The notes: generated by a model from the sequence alone, not told the origin. A stretch of DNA of 64,000 nucleotides from Pectobacterium polaris (GCF_002307355.1 NZ_CP017481.1:1302001-1366000); one strand, 5' to 3'. Positions 10,696 through 18,439 are shown, counted from the first letter of the stretch. Translations and numbers: made by a program.

Positions 10696-11352
10696 TCAAG
10701 AGAGCTCTGCAATATCGTCAGCGGTGAGGTAGCGAATTTTTCGGTCACCGAGAATAAAAATCAGCTTGGCGGTTTCTTCCAGCTCTTCCATGTTGTCCGC
10801 CGCCGCGCGCAGATCCTTGCCGGTGACGACGGGGCCGTGGTTAGCCAATAAGAACGCCTTGTAACGCGAAGCCAGCTTCGCCAGATCTTCACCGAGTCGG
10901 GCATCGCCGGGGCGGTAATAAGGAACGACGGGCACTTTACCGACGCGCATCACCACATAAGGTGTGAACGGCTTGATGGCATCCTGTGTGTCCAGCCCTT
11001 CCAGACACGAGAGCGCCGTCAGGTAGGTGCTGTGCAGGTGTACGATCGCTTTGCACTCGGGATCGTTACGGTAAATCGACAGGTGGAAGCTGACCTCTTT
11101 CGACGGCTTATCCCCGGAGATCCATTCGCCGCTCAGGCTGACTTTGGACAGCCGCTCGGCATCCAGTTCACCGAGGCAGGAGCCGGTCGGCGTTGCTAGC
11201 AGCGTGCCGTCATCCAGTAGCAGCGAGAGGTTACCTGCTGAACCGGTGGCGTAGCCGCGCTGGAAAAAGGACGCGCCCAGCTTGACCATTTCCGCGCGTG
11301 CGCGTTGTTCGCTGTTTAGCGCAGCCTCGGTGCTGTGGTGTTTTTCACTCAT
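10696..11352 (-). CDS. otnC: 3-oxo-tetronate 4-phosphate decarboxylase
   Basis: A 218-residue class II aldolase/adducin-fold enzyme. Zinc ligands His105 and His107 (HLH) and His172 (NHGP) are in place, with the catalytic acid Glu86 in SKEVSFH. OtnC removes CO2 from 3-oxo-tetronate 4-phosphate to give dihydroxyacetone phosphate, feeding glycolysis. Its start codon overlaps the otnK stop in an ATGA junction, indicating translational coupling. Fuculose-phosphate aldolases are relatives, but the fixed neighbourhood with a DUF1537 kinase and a hydroxyacid dehydrogenase supports the assignment. Confidence 0.93.
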   Translation of the reverse strand: MSEKHHSTEAALNSEQRARAEMVKLGASFFQRGYATGSAGNLSLLLDDGTLLATPTGSCLGELDAERLSKVSLSGEWISGDKPSKEVSFHLSIYRNDPECKAIVHLHSTYLTALSCLEGLDTQDAIKPFTPYVVMRVGKVPVVPYYRPGDARLGEDLAKLASRYKAFLLANHGPVVTGKDLRAAADNMEELEETAKLIFILGDRKIRYLTADDIAELS

Positions 11353-12623
11353 GCGGCAAACTCCTTTTGGGCGCGGGCAAAAAAGTCTTCATCACCGAAA
11401 TTGCCGGATTTCAACGCCAGCGAGAGCGGATGATTGGTCGAACGCACCCACGGCACGCCCGGAGAAATGGACGGCCCGATATGGAACGCGTTAATGCCCA
11501 GCGTTTGCACCACAATGCTGGAGGTTTCACCGCCCGCGATGATGAAGCGTTGAAAGCCGTCTTGCTGAAGCTGATGGGCAACGGCGGCAAACAGCTTCTC
11601 CACCGCCTGGCTGCTGGCTGCTGCCCCCCAGCGCTGCTGAATCTGCGCCAGTTCATCGGGTGATGAGGTGGCGTATAGCAGCGGGGCGAGTGCGTCGTCA
11701 CGATGCGCTTTTACCCAGTCGGCCAATTCCTGCACGTAGGCTTGCTGAGCGTCATTGCTTTCTAGGCAGCGTGCGACATCAATTGCGCGACCCGCCGCCT
11801 GTTTCAGGTAGTGGGCAACCTGCTTGTTGGTCATCACCGAACAGGAGCCGGACAGTACAACACCTGCGCCTGATTGCGGCTTGCCCGCCTCGGTTGCGGA
11901 ACCCGTTTGTGCCGCGGGCTCTGCCCACTGACGCGCCAGACCAATCGCCAAGCCGGAACCGCCGGTGACCAGCTTCATGTCGCGTAGCGCTTCGCCCTGC
12001 GTTAACAGGTGCTGCTCGTTCAGCGTATCCAGCACCACATAGCGGATGCCTTGTTCTTTCAGCTGTGACAGCCGCTGCTTAACGGCCTCCGCGCCTTGAT
12101 CCATCACGGCATACGGCACCAGCCCGCAGCGTCCGGCTGCCTGCTGTTCCATGACGCGCATCAGGTTGCTGTCCGTCATCGGCGTGACTGGATGGTGGCG
12201 CATCCCGGATTCAGACAGCAGCTGATCCATTACGAATAAATGTCCCTGATAGACCGTTCTGCCGTTCACCGGCAGCGCCGGAGAGATGATGGTTTGCGTT
12301 TCGCCAAGCTGCGCTAACAGCGCGTCGGTCACCGGACCGATGTTGCCTTTCGCGGTGCTGTCGAAGGTGGAGCAATATTTAAAGTAGAATTGCTGGCAGC
12401 CCTGCTGTTGCAGCCATGCCAGCGCCTTGAGTGAATCCGCCACGGCCTGCTCCGCCGGGCAGGAGCGCGACTTCAGGCTAATCACCACGGCCTGCGTCTC
12501 AACCTTAAAGTCGGACGGCGGTACGCCGTTGAGCTGCACGGTCGGCAGCCCGTTGTTCACCAGAAAGCTGGCGATATCCGTGGCACCGGTAAAATCGTCG
12601 GCAATCACACCGAGCTTGATCAT
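11349..12623 (-). CDS. otnK: 3-oxo-tetronate kinase
   Basis: A 424-residue four-carbon acid sugar kinase of the former DUF1537 family. The N-terminal motif GVIADDFTGATD (residues 5-16) and a C-terminal nucleotide-binding region with IIAGGETSS and GPSISPGVPWV are both present, so the enzyme looks intact. It phosphorylates 3-oxo-tetronate at C4. A consensus AGGAGG lies six bases before the ATG, the strongest ribosome-binding site in the operon. Its ends overlap ltnD and otnC by four bases each. The wider family also phosphorylates erythronate and related acids, so the exact substrate is inferred from the operon. Confidence 0.93.
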   Translation of the reverse strand: MIKLGVIADDFTGATDIASFLVNNGLPTVQLNGVPPSDFKVETQAVVISLKSRSCPAEQAVADSLKALAWLQQQGCQQFYFKYCSTFDSTAKGNIGPVTDALLAQLGETQTIISPALPVNGRTVYQGHLFVMDQLLSESGMRHHPVTPMTDSNLMRVMEQQAAGRCGLVPYAVMDQGAEAVKQRLSQLKEQGIRYVVLDTLNEQHLLTQGEALRDMKLVTGGSGLAIGLARQWAEPAAQTGSATEAGKPQSGAGVVLSGSCSVMTNKQVAHYLKQAAGRAIDVARCLESNDAQQAYVQELADWVKAHRDDALAPLLYATSSPDELAQIQQRWGAAASSQAVEKLFAAVAHQLQQDGFQRFIIAGGETSSIVVQTLGINAFHIGPSISPGVPWVRSTNHPLSLALKSGNFGDEDFFARAQKEFAA

Positions 12624-13534
12624 GGTGCCTCCTTCTTTTCCGGCAGCGTAATGCCGTTAAAAATCTTGATGACTGCGCTGTCGTCTTCTTTACCGAATCC
12701 AGCGTTGCTGGCGGCGGTAAACATGTTGAACGCGGTGGAGGCCAGCGGCAGCGGGAAATGGAGCGATTTGGCGGTGTCGGTAACCAGCCCCAGATCTTTC
12801 ACGAAGATATCAACGGCTGATTTCGGCGTGTAGTCGCCGTCTACCACGTGGCGCATGCGGTTCTCAAACATCCAGGAATTCCCGGCGGCGTTGGTCACCA
12901 CGTCATACATGATATCCAGCGGGATATCGGCACGCGCGGCCAGCGCCATTGCTTCTGCCCCAGCGGCGATGTGTACGCCTGCCAACAGTTGGTGGATAAT
13001 TTTAACGGTCGCACCCAATCCGATCTCTTCACCGATGCGATAGACCTTGCCTGCGACGGCGTCGAGTACCGGTTTCAGTTTCTCAAAAGCCAGGTCGGAA
13101 CCGGATGCCATTACCGTCATGTCGCCTGCGGCGGCTTTCACCGCACCGCCGGACACTGGCGCATCCAACATGATGAGCTGATGCTCAGCCAGACGCTGTT
13201 CAATGTTTTTGGCATCCTGCGCGGAGATAGTGGAAGACACCATGACTACGGTGCCAGGCTTGAGTTTCGCCGCGACTTGCGGTTCACCGAACAGAATCCC
13301 ATTCACCTGTGCGGCATTCACCACCAGCAGCACGACGGCATCCAGCTTGTCAGCGAAGGTATCAATCTGTGTGTCGGCCTGCGCCGCACCCGCCTGACGT
13401 AATCTTTCCAGTGCCTGCGGATTGATATCGACACCGTATGTCGTCAGGCCAGCGTTGATGCAGGACGCCGCAGCGCCAAAGCCCATGGAACCCAGACCGA
13501 TAACGGCGACAGCATAATCAGAAGTCTTTTTCAT
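12620..13534 (-). CDS. ltnD: L-threonate dehydrogenase
   Basis: A 304-residue beta-hydroxyacid dehydrogenase. The Rossmann motif GLGSMG is at residues 13-18, the substrate motif DAPVSGG at 124-130 and the catalytic lysine at 178 (KIIHQLLAG). Enzymes of this operon position oxidise L-threonate at C2 to 2-oxo-tetronate with NAD, the first step before OtnI, OtnK and OtnC. It is the promoter-proximal gene, divergent from the DeoR-type regulator. Tartronate semialdehyde reductase is a close family member, but the operon matches the ltnD arrangement. Confidence 0.92.
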   Translation of the reverse strand: MKKTSDYAVAVIGLGSMGFGAAASCINAGLTTYGVDINPQALERLRQAGAAQADTQIDTFADKLDAVVLLVVNAAQVNGILFGEPQVAAKLKPGTVVMVSSTISAQDAKNIEQRLAEHQLIMLDAPVSGGAVKAAAGDMTVMASGSDLAFEKLKPVLDAVAGKVYRIGEEIGLGATVKIIHQLLAGVHIAAGAEAMALAARADIPLDIMYDVVTNAAGNSWMFENRMRHVVDGDYTPKSAVDIFVKDLGLVTDTAKSLHFPLPLASTAFNMFTAASNAGFGKEDDSAVIKIFNGITLPEKKEAP

Positions 13535-13563
13535 GGTGGTTGCCTTGTTAAAATTAGTGATTT

Positions 13564-13603
13564 TTTGTTCTCTTGTGTTAAATATAAGGACTATCAGAAC
13601 AAA
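13564..13603. promoter_or_regulatory. Candidate YgbI operator
   Basis: TTTGTTCT (13564-13571) and AGAACAAA (13596-13603) form a perfect 8-bp inverted repeat with 24 bases between the arms, placed 30-70 bases upstream of the ltnD start. A site for the adjacent DeoR-family protein is a reasonable inference; no binding consensus is known to me for it. Confidence 0.4.
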
Positions 13604-13607
13604 TTGT

Positions 13608-13623
13608 GGTGATTTTTATCACA
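13608..13623. promoter_or_regulatory. CRP-cAMP binding site
   Basis: GGTGA-TTTTTA-TCACA matches the CRP core TGTGA-N6-TCACA with one mismatch. It lies about 75-90 bases upstream of the ltnD start, which fits catabolite control of a secondary carbon source operon. Confidence 0.6.
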
Positions 13624-13872
13624 TAAATTAACATTGAGGTCGTGATGATTCAGTGTAGCTGAACCTCGCTGGGAAGATGATTTCACTTATTATCTTTATA
13701 TATCAGTCGATTATTTCTATTTCGGCATTGAGTTATGAGAAAGGTTGTTATCTCTGGCGTGGTTTATGACGTGAATTTATGATAATTATCGTCATCAAAC
13801 GGGGTGTTTCTCACAATATTTATCAGCTCCCATATTTATCAGACCAGTACAATCAAACAGGGAACGGACAGC

Positions 13873-14634
13873 GTGATTCCAGTAGAACGTCATCAACAGA
13901 TTCTGGCGCTGATCGCCGAGCGCGGCGCAGTAAGCATTAACGAACTGACCGAACGGCTGGGCGTGTCGCATATGACGGTGCGGCGTGATGTGCAAAAACT
14001 GGAACAGGATGGCCTGCTGCTGAGCGTCTCCGGTGGCGTGCGCTCGCCTGAACGTCTGGCGATTGAGCCGTCGCATCAAGATAAATCGGTGATGTTCAGC
14101 CAGCAGAAAGAGGCGATTGGTAAACTGGCGGCGCAGCATATCCCGTTCAATAGCTGCATTTATCTGGATGCGGGCACTACCACGCTATCGCTGGCGCGCG
14201 AACTGGCCGAGCGCGACGATCTGCTGATTGTTACCAACGACTTTGTGATTGCTGCTTTTCTGATTGAGTCCAGCCAGTGTCGCATGATCCACACGGGCGG
14301 CACGCTGTGTCGGGAGAACCGCTCCTGCATCGGCGAAGCGGTGGCGCAGGCGCTGCGCAACCTGTTTATCGATATCGCCTTTATCTCCGCCTCTTCATGG
14401 AGCCTGCGCGGGCTGTCCACGCCGAATGAAGATAAGGTGGTCGTGAAACGCGCGGCGGTCGACGCCAGCAGCAAGTGCGTCTTGCTGTGTGACACTTCAA
14501 AATACGGCCGCATCGCCACCCACCTCGCCACGCCGCTCAATGTATTCGACAGCATCATCACCGACGACGGCCTACCCGCCGCCGCCAAAGACGCGCTAGG
14601 TAAAATGGGCGTTGAGGTGCTGGTGGCAGGGTGA
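13873..14634 (+). CDS. ygbI: DeoR-family transcriptional regulator of the sugar-acid operon
   Basis: A 253-residue regulator. I start it at the GTG at 13873 (read as MIPVERHQQILALI), the normal N-terminus of DeoR proteins; the open frame upstream to 13804 would add 23 atypical residues. An N-terminal winged helix-turn-helix (about 17-42, SINELTERLGVSHMTVRRD) is followed by the DeoR sensor domain, a sugar-isomerase-like fold carrying the DAGTT motif. It is divergent from ltnD and presumably represses the operon until a phosphorylated intermediate binds. Confidence 0.92.
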   Translation: MIPVERHQQILALIAERGAVSINELTERLGVSHMTVRRDVQKLEQDGLLLSVSGGVRSPERLAIEPSHQDKSVMFSQQKEAIGKLAAQHIPFNSCIYLDAGTTTLSLARELAERDDLLIVTNDFVIAAFLIESSQCRMIHTGGTLCRENRSCIGEAVAQALRNLFIDIAFISASSWSLRGLSTPNEDKVVVKRAAVDASSKCVLLCDTSKYGRIATHLATPLNVFDSIITDDGLPAAAKDALGKMGVEVLVAG

Positions 14635-14712
14635 GGGGTGTTGTATTTAATAAAATGGTGTTTTTTTAAAAGGAAATAGGTCAAAGTCAAATATAGTCAG
14701 GAGGATACTATT

Positions 14713-14748
14713 ACTTTAAAATAATTAGCGCAGTAATTATTTTAAAGT
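14713..14748. repeat. Perfect 15-bp AT-rich palindrome at island edge
   Basis: ACTTTAAAATAATTA and its exact complement TAATTATTTTAAAGT flank the 6-base loop GCGCAG. It lies 79 bases past the ygbI stop, at the point where composition turns AT-rich. Read rightward it could act as a weak terminator; it could also be an operator or a recombination scar. Confidence 0.7.
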
Positions 14749-14888
14749 TTACCATATAACCCAAAGTAACTGGTTTCTCAATAGGGGTATGTAAGATTTT
14801 TATAGAAAGTAGCTATTATTTGTTGTCATAGGTTTTACAAGCATGCTATAAAATTTAAGTAAAACTAGTATGTTACCGAGCCATCTAT

Positions 14889-15599
14889 ATGACCCCAAAT
14901 AGCCAAGTGACTCAAGAAGAACCAAACCCTTTAGGCCTTGCTAGAAACAACCCGCGCTGTAGTTGCAAATGGGTAACATTTTTATCAATTTTATTCTCTG
15001 GTTTCTCGGTTAGCATCATTTTTTTATTTGTTTTATATTTTATACTTAAACCCGATTTTTATTCCTATATCGGTTTTTCTAACGAATTCGTATTAAAGAA
15101 ACCAGAATTAATAAATGATCCTGAAATATTAGAGAGTATTGGTCGTTTGGTAAAGAATGGAACGCTATTAAGTTTAGATGACTTTTGGTCCTTTCAAAGT
15201 AATCTTTATCAAACAATCATAACTGTTCTCATAGCATTGAATGCTATAATTGCAGCATTTTCTTTTTTTATCATAAAAAATTCATCAATTGAAAATGCTC
15301 GGGAAGAGGCTAGAAATGAAGCCGTAAGTGAGGTTCGTAGATATATCGAGAGCATTGTTTTTAATAATGAAATTAAATCTATTCTAGATGAAAAAATAAA
15401 ATCACTACAGTTAGATCTTGCTTCACAAATAGAGACTGTTGATGAATTGATATTGACTTGTAACGTAGGAGAGATAAATAAATTATCCATTGATTATAGT
15501 GAGTTGCGCAGACAGTTAAAAGTGCTTGCTGAACGGGTCTCGGAATTAGATAAAGATGAAACAGATGGTAAGGAATTAATTATTGGGCATAAGGTTTAA
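14889..15599 (+). CDS. Uncharacterised two-helix membrane coiled-coil protein
   Basis: I do not recognise a family for this 236-residue protein. It has a polar Cys-containing start, a membrane helix at about 30-53, a 50-residue loop, a second helix at about 106-129, and a charged tail of about 105 residues with coiled-coil character (repeated E/K/I/L spacing from 133 onward). Both termini should be cytoplasmic. It is the first gene of an AT-rich three-gene unit, with the next start two bases after its stop. Bases 15241-15300 contain only 14 G/C of 60, unlike the flanks, which suggests horizontal origin. It could be the membrane effector or anchor of the system. The ribosome-binding site is weak. 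Confidence 0.8.
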   Translation: MTPNSQVTQEEPNPLGLARNNPRCSCKWVTFLSILFSGFSVSIIFLFVLYFILKPDFYSYIGFSNEFVLKKPELINDPEILESIGRLVKNGTLLSLDDFWSFQSNLYQTIITVLIALNAIIAAFSFFIIKNSSIENAREEARNEAVSEVRRYIESIVFNNEIKSILDEKIKSLQLDLASQIETVDELILTCNVGEINKLSIDYSELRRQLKVLAERVSELDKDETDGKELIIGHKV

Positions 15600-15601
15600 T
15601 T

Positions 15602-16144
15602 ATGGCTTTTATGACAAAGAAAATAAAAAGTAAAGATGTTAAAGAAATTCAAGATATAGATTTCACGACAGCGACTGATTTATTGGATTTTGCGTCAAAA
15701 AATAATGTAAAAACTCATCCTCTTGATGTTTCTAAACTTACTGCATTACTGGGGATTGTTATGAGGTTAGAGCCAATGGAAGGAGAAAATTCAGGTTCAT
15801 TGAGGAAAGAAAAAAATGGTGGTTGGGTTATGACTATTAATTCCCTTCATCATCCGCATAGACAAAGATTTACCATAGCGCATGAAATAGGTCACTTTAT
15901 AAGACACGCAGTCCAAATGGATCTTTTTGTTGATACAGTTTTTTTTAGAAATGAAGAATCAAATAAAATGGAAGTTGAGGCAAATAAATTTGCTGCCGAA
16001 TTACTTATGCCAGAAAAAGAGTTTACAAGATATATAGAAACAGAATCTAGAAATGTATCAGACATAGCGAATTACTTTCAAGTTTCATCAATGGCTGTTA
16101 GAATTAGAGCTCAACAATTAGGCTTCACAGGGCATAACTTATAA
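15602..16144 (+). CDS. ImmA/IrrE-type zinc metallopeptidase
   Basis: A 180-residue protein with the gluzincin-like motif HEIGH at 94-98 and the matching EVEANKFAAELLMP block at 124-137 that supplies the third metal ligand, the hallmark of ImmA/IrrE (COG2856). Known members cleave phage or mobile-element repressors or regulate the DNA-damage response. This one has no N-terminal XRE helix-turn-helix, so any cleavage target would be a separate protein. It is packed between the membrane protein (gap 2 bases) and the beta-family protein (gap 4 bases), so the three are almost certainly co-expressed. Confidence 0.9.
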   Translation: MAFMTKKIKSKDVKEIQDIDFTTATDLLDFASKNNVKTHPLDVSKLTALLGIVMRLEPMEGENSGSLRKEKNGGWVMTINSLHHPHRQRFTIAHEIGHFIRHAVQMDLFVDTVFFRNEESNKMEVEANKFAAELLMPEKEFTRYIETESRNVSDIANYFQVSSMAVRIRAQQLGFTGHNL

Positions 16145-16148
16145 CGAT

Positions 16149-17180
16149 ATGAATAAATATGTTTATTTTCCAGTTATAAAGACTAGGGATGCTGAGTTAA
16201 AGGCAATGTCTAAACTCCCTGAGCGTTTTTTTGATAAAATCCTTCCTATATACGAACTCACTAAGTCTAGAAAGGTCAGTATTGCTCCTGACGGTGATAT
16301 TCATCGTAGGATGAAGTCTATTAGAGAAATACAAGGAGGTAGGCCATTTATTCTTGATCTAACCTCTAGTGATAAATATATTAATGAGCAAATAAGGCAG
16401 CTTGTAGATGAGCGTGATGGATATTATGAATGGAGATATTTCATTAATATCTATAGTGATCTAAATATCATACCTATGATTCATATTTATGATGAAGAAG
16501 ACTTTGATGAAGTCAAAAAATTTGTCTCTGAAATGTCTTCTTCGAAAGAGTTACTAGCAGTTAGATTACCTTTTGATTTAAAAGATCATTCTGTATTTAT
16601 TGATCCTATTTATAGTAGTTTGAATGACAATAGTAAGGTAATTATTATTATTGATGCTGGCCAAGTGGATGAGAGCATTGCTAGTGATGTTAAGAAAAAA
16701 ATAAAGATAGCTTGTAATTCCCTAAATAAATTTAATGACAAAATAGAAGGGGTAATTATCACAATGACATCGTTTCCTTCTACACCAGCAGATTATGGCA
16801 GTTACAATGAGGGTGAATTCCCTATTTTAGAAGAAGAAATATATAGAGAGATATCGAAAGATATTCCGGTTAAATATGGTGATTATGCATCAATAAATAT
16901 CCAGCAGATTGAAATTAAAGGAGGTACTTTTGTCCCGAGAATTGATGTTTCATTAGAGTCTAGTTTTATTTATAAACGTAATAAACGCAGTGCTGGTAGT
17001 TATGAATTGTGTGCACAGAAAATGTTGGGTGATTTAAGGTACAAGCCTTTGAATATATGGGCTGACCTTGAAATATCGCTGGCAGCGAAAGGAAATCCAT
17101 CAGGCATTAGCCCATCTTTTTGGATTGCCGTTCGTATGAATTATTTTATGTGCAGTCGTGTATTATTGAGGGAGTCTTGA
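16149..17180 (+). CDS. Beta-family protein (PF14350/sce7725-like)
   Basis: A 343-residue protein resembling the beta protein family. It begins with the typical YFPVIKTRDAELKAM pattern, has alternating strands and helices suggestive of a barrel, and ends with PSFWIAVRMNYFM, the family's C-terminal signature. No catalytic role is established for the family. Its last 18 bases overlap the 3' end of the convergent sce7726-type gene, a family often found next to beta/sce7725 proteins. Function may be defensive, but this is inference from neighbours. Confidence 0.8.
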   Translation: MNKYVYFPVIKTRDAELKAMSKLPERFFDKILPIYELTKSRKVSIAPDGDIHRRMKSIREIQGGRPFILDLTSSDKYINEQIRQLVDERDGYYEWRYFINIYSDLNIIPMIHIYDEEDFDEVKKFVSEMSSSKELLAVRLPFDLKDHSVFIDPIYSSLNDNSKVIIIIDAGQVDESIASDVKKKIKIACNSLNKFNDKIEGVIITMTSFPSTPADYGSYNEGEFPILEEEIYREISKDIPVKYGDYASINIQQIEIKGGTFVPRIDVSLESSFIYKRNKRSAGSYELCAQKMLGDLRYKPLNIWADLEISLAAKGNPSGISPSFWIAVRMNYFMCSRVLLRES

Positions 17181-17789
17181 TATTCTCCCTGATGGCATTC
17201 TGGTTAATGTTAGCATGTCATCAGGAGTTATTATTTCACCGACTTCGCTCAAAAATAAAGAATATCTATTCTCTAATGACTCCTTTAATTTCTCTCTTGA
17301 TATTAATCTTATTTCATCAGTTTTACGGTGCTTTGAAATATCTAAGCATAGCTCAAATTTTGATTTAATATTCTTATCAATGGAATTTTTCTTTAAAAAA
17401 TTCAATGGCAAAGTGCTGGATAAAGATATTTTGCTATGTTTTATGAACTTTCTAGCCTTTCTAATGAAAATCACTGAGCTTTCACTTACTTTTATTATTC
17501 CTATGCTTTTACTTATTTTTTTTCTTACGGAGGAAATATTCTCATCGACGCAAACAATGTAGCAATAATCAAAGTACTCTTTATAGTTATCTATTTGATT
17601 CGCTAATCTTTCTATTGAGTCGCCAGCACTCTTAATCTCATAAACAGTAGCAATTTTTTCTTCTAATGAGACTATGTCTGCTCTTCTTGAGCCAAAATTA
17701 AAACGAACTTCAGAACCCAAAATTAGTTCGTTACTAGAATTTTTTACTAAAAAATCTATTAATTTTAATTTTATAGCTAGCTCTTTCAT
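17163..17789 (-). CDS. sce7726-family protein with PD-(D/E)XK nuclease-like core
   Basis: A 208-residue protein. Residues 27 (E), 38 (D in RADIV), 51-53 (EIK) and 65 (Q) reproduce the E...D...ExK...Q spacing of PD-(D/E)XK nucleases, with the strand YCYIVCVDE after it. I recognise it as sce7726-like, a family related to MmcB-type DNA-repair nucleases. AGG lies six bases before the ATG at 17789. The promoter contains a near-perfect LexA box, so it is probably induced by DNA damage. It points toward, and overlaps by 18 bases, the beta-family gene; antisense transcription across the junction may link the two units. Catalysis is predicted, not shown. Confidence 0.85.
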   Translation of the reverse strand: MKELAIKLKLIDFLVKNSSNELILGSEVRFNFGSRRADIVSLEEKIATVYEIKSAGDSIERLANQIDNYKEYFDYCYIVCVDENISSVRKKISKSIGIIKVSESSVIFIRKARKFIKHSKISLSSTLPLNFLKKNSIDKNIKSKFELCLDISKHRKTDEIRLISREKLKESLENRYSLFLSEVGEIITPDDMLTLTRMPSGRISRLPQ

Positions 17790-17831
17790 GTCTACCTAAA
17801 GCTTAATGATTGGTATTGTATTATCTATCTG

Positions 17832-17851
17832 TACTGTTTTTTTGTACAGTT
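17832..17851 (-). promoter_or_regulatory. LexA (SOS) box overlapping the promoter of the sce7726-type gene
   Basis: TACTGTTTTTTTGTACAGTT fits the enterobacterial LexA consensus TACTGT-N8-ACAGTA with one mismatch (final base) and the strict CTG-N10-CAG core. Read leftward, a -35-like CTGTAC lies inside the box and GATAAT follows 18 bases later, so LexA would block the promoter of the gene starting at 17789. Confidence 0.75.
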
Positions 17852-17888
17852 GTTTGTCAGGGTTTTATTATAAAGAATGATTATGTAA

Positions 17889-18080
17889 TCATCCCCTTGG
17901 TTCTACACCTTTCTTCTTTAATGCCTCACGTGCGAGATTTTTAAACCAATTCGCTAGGCTGATCCCTTCTTCGGTAGCGGCAGCATCAAGTTGCTCACGT
18001 AACGCAGGATCTATTCGCATTTTGAATTGTGGGGATTGTCCGCCACCTTTTGGCTTTTTATCACGCGTCGTGATTGACAT
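17889..18080 (-). CDS. Small Arc/RHH-type DNA-binding protein
   Basis: A 63-residue protein with a basic, glycine-rich start and a ribbon-helix-helix pattern, SPQFKMRIDPALREQLDAAA then EEGISLANWFKNLAREAL. Proteins of this shape are HicB/Arc-like antitoxins or phage regulators. No toxin gene is adjacent on the same strand, so it is an orphan as seen here. AGGTGG precedes the ATG at 18080; the same octamer (GGCCACCT on the plus strand) recurs 31 bases upstream and could be an autoregulatory site. Confidence 0.75.
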   Translation of the reverse strand: MSITTRDKKPKGGGQSPQFKMRIDPALREQLDAAATEEGISLANWFKNLAREALKKKGVEPRG

Positions 18081-18083
18081 GGG

Positions 18084-18122
18084 GCCACCTATTTATGTAT
18101 TCTGAATTAATAGGAGGCCACC
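18084..18122. repeat. Direct repeats upstream of the RHH gene
   Basis: GGCCACCT occurs at 18084-18091 and 18115-18122 in the same orientation, 31 bases apart, spanning the promoter and ribosome-binding site of the RHH gene. RHH repressors commonly bind such direct repeats. Confidence 0.4.
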
Positions 18123-18146
18123 TTAACACGTGATCACCTAAAGTCA

Positions 18147-18179
18147 ACGCTCCGATGTGCGCTAACACAATCGGAGCGT
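18147..18179 (-). ncRNA. Hairpin upstream of symE-like gene, possible SymR-type antisense RNA
   Basis: ACGCTCCGAT pairs perfectly with ATCGGAGCGT, and after a bulged A the stem extends by GTG/CAC around a 6-base loop. It lies 30 bases upstream of the SymE-like start, where the antisense RNA SymR is encoded in E. coli. Only the structure is visible; a transcript on the minus strand is inferred. Confidence 0.3.
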
Positions 18180-18210
18180 CTAACCACCACCAACTAGTAT
18201 GGAGTTGATT

Positions 18211-18429
18211 ATGGCTGAGAGACATTCTACCTCAAGGAAGGGAGTTTCAAGAACCAATCGGCAGGTCATTGTGGGATATCGCCCGCAACAAGGGGATACC
18301 AGTACGCCGAAGATTATTCTTTGCGGCAAGTGGCTACGCGACGCAGGCTTTGAAACGGGTCAAAATGTGACAGTAAAGATTGCTGATGGTTGTCTGACGC
18401 TGTTGCCTGTGATCGAATCGGATGTGTAA
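18211..18429 (+). CDS. SymE-like toxin
   Basis: A 72-residue protein matching the SymE family: TNRQVIVGYRP, then KIILCGKWLRDAGFETGQNVTVKIADGCLTLLP, an AbrB/MazE-like swapped-hairpin fold. In E. coli SymE is an SOS-induced toxin that condenses the nucleoid and is held down by the antisense RNA SymR. I start it at the ATG at 18211 because GGAG lies six bases upstream; an ATG at 18199 is in frame but lacks a site. It is shorter than E. coli SymE, lacking the C-terminal extension. I saw no LexA box directly upstream. Confidence 0.8.
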   Translation: MAERHSTSRKGVSRTNRQVIVGYRPQQGDTSTPKIILCGKWLRDAGFETGQNVTVKIADGCLTLLPVIESDV

Positions 18430-18439
18430 ATAAGCCACT

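Larger units (their letters stand above)
13535..13872. promoter_or_regulatory. Divergent control region of ltnD and ygbI
   Basis: This 338-base gap separates the divergent operon and its regulator. It contains an inverted repeat near the ltnD side (13564-13603) and a CRP-like site (13608-13623), both annotated separately. The rest is AT-rich, with no further gene. Confidence 0.7.
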
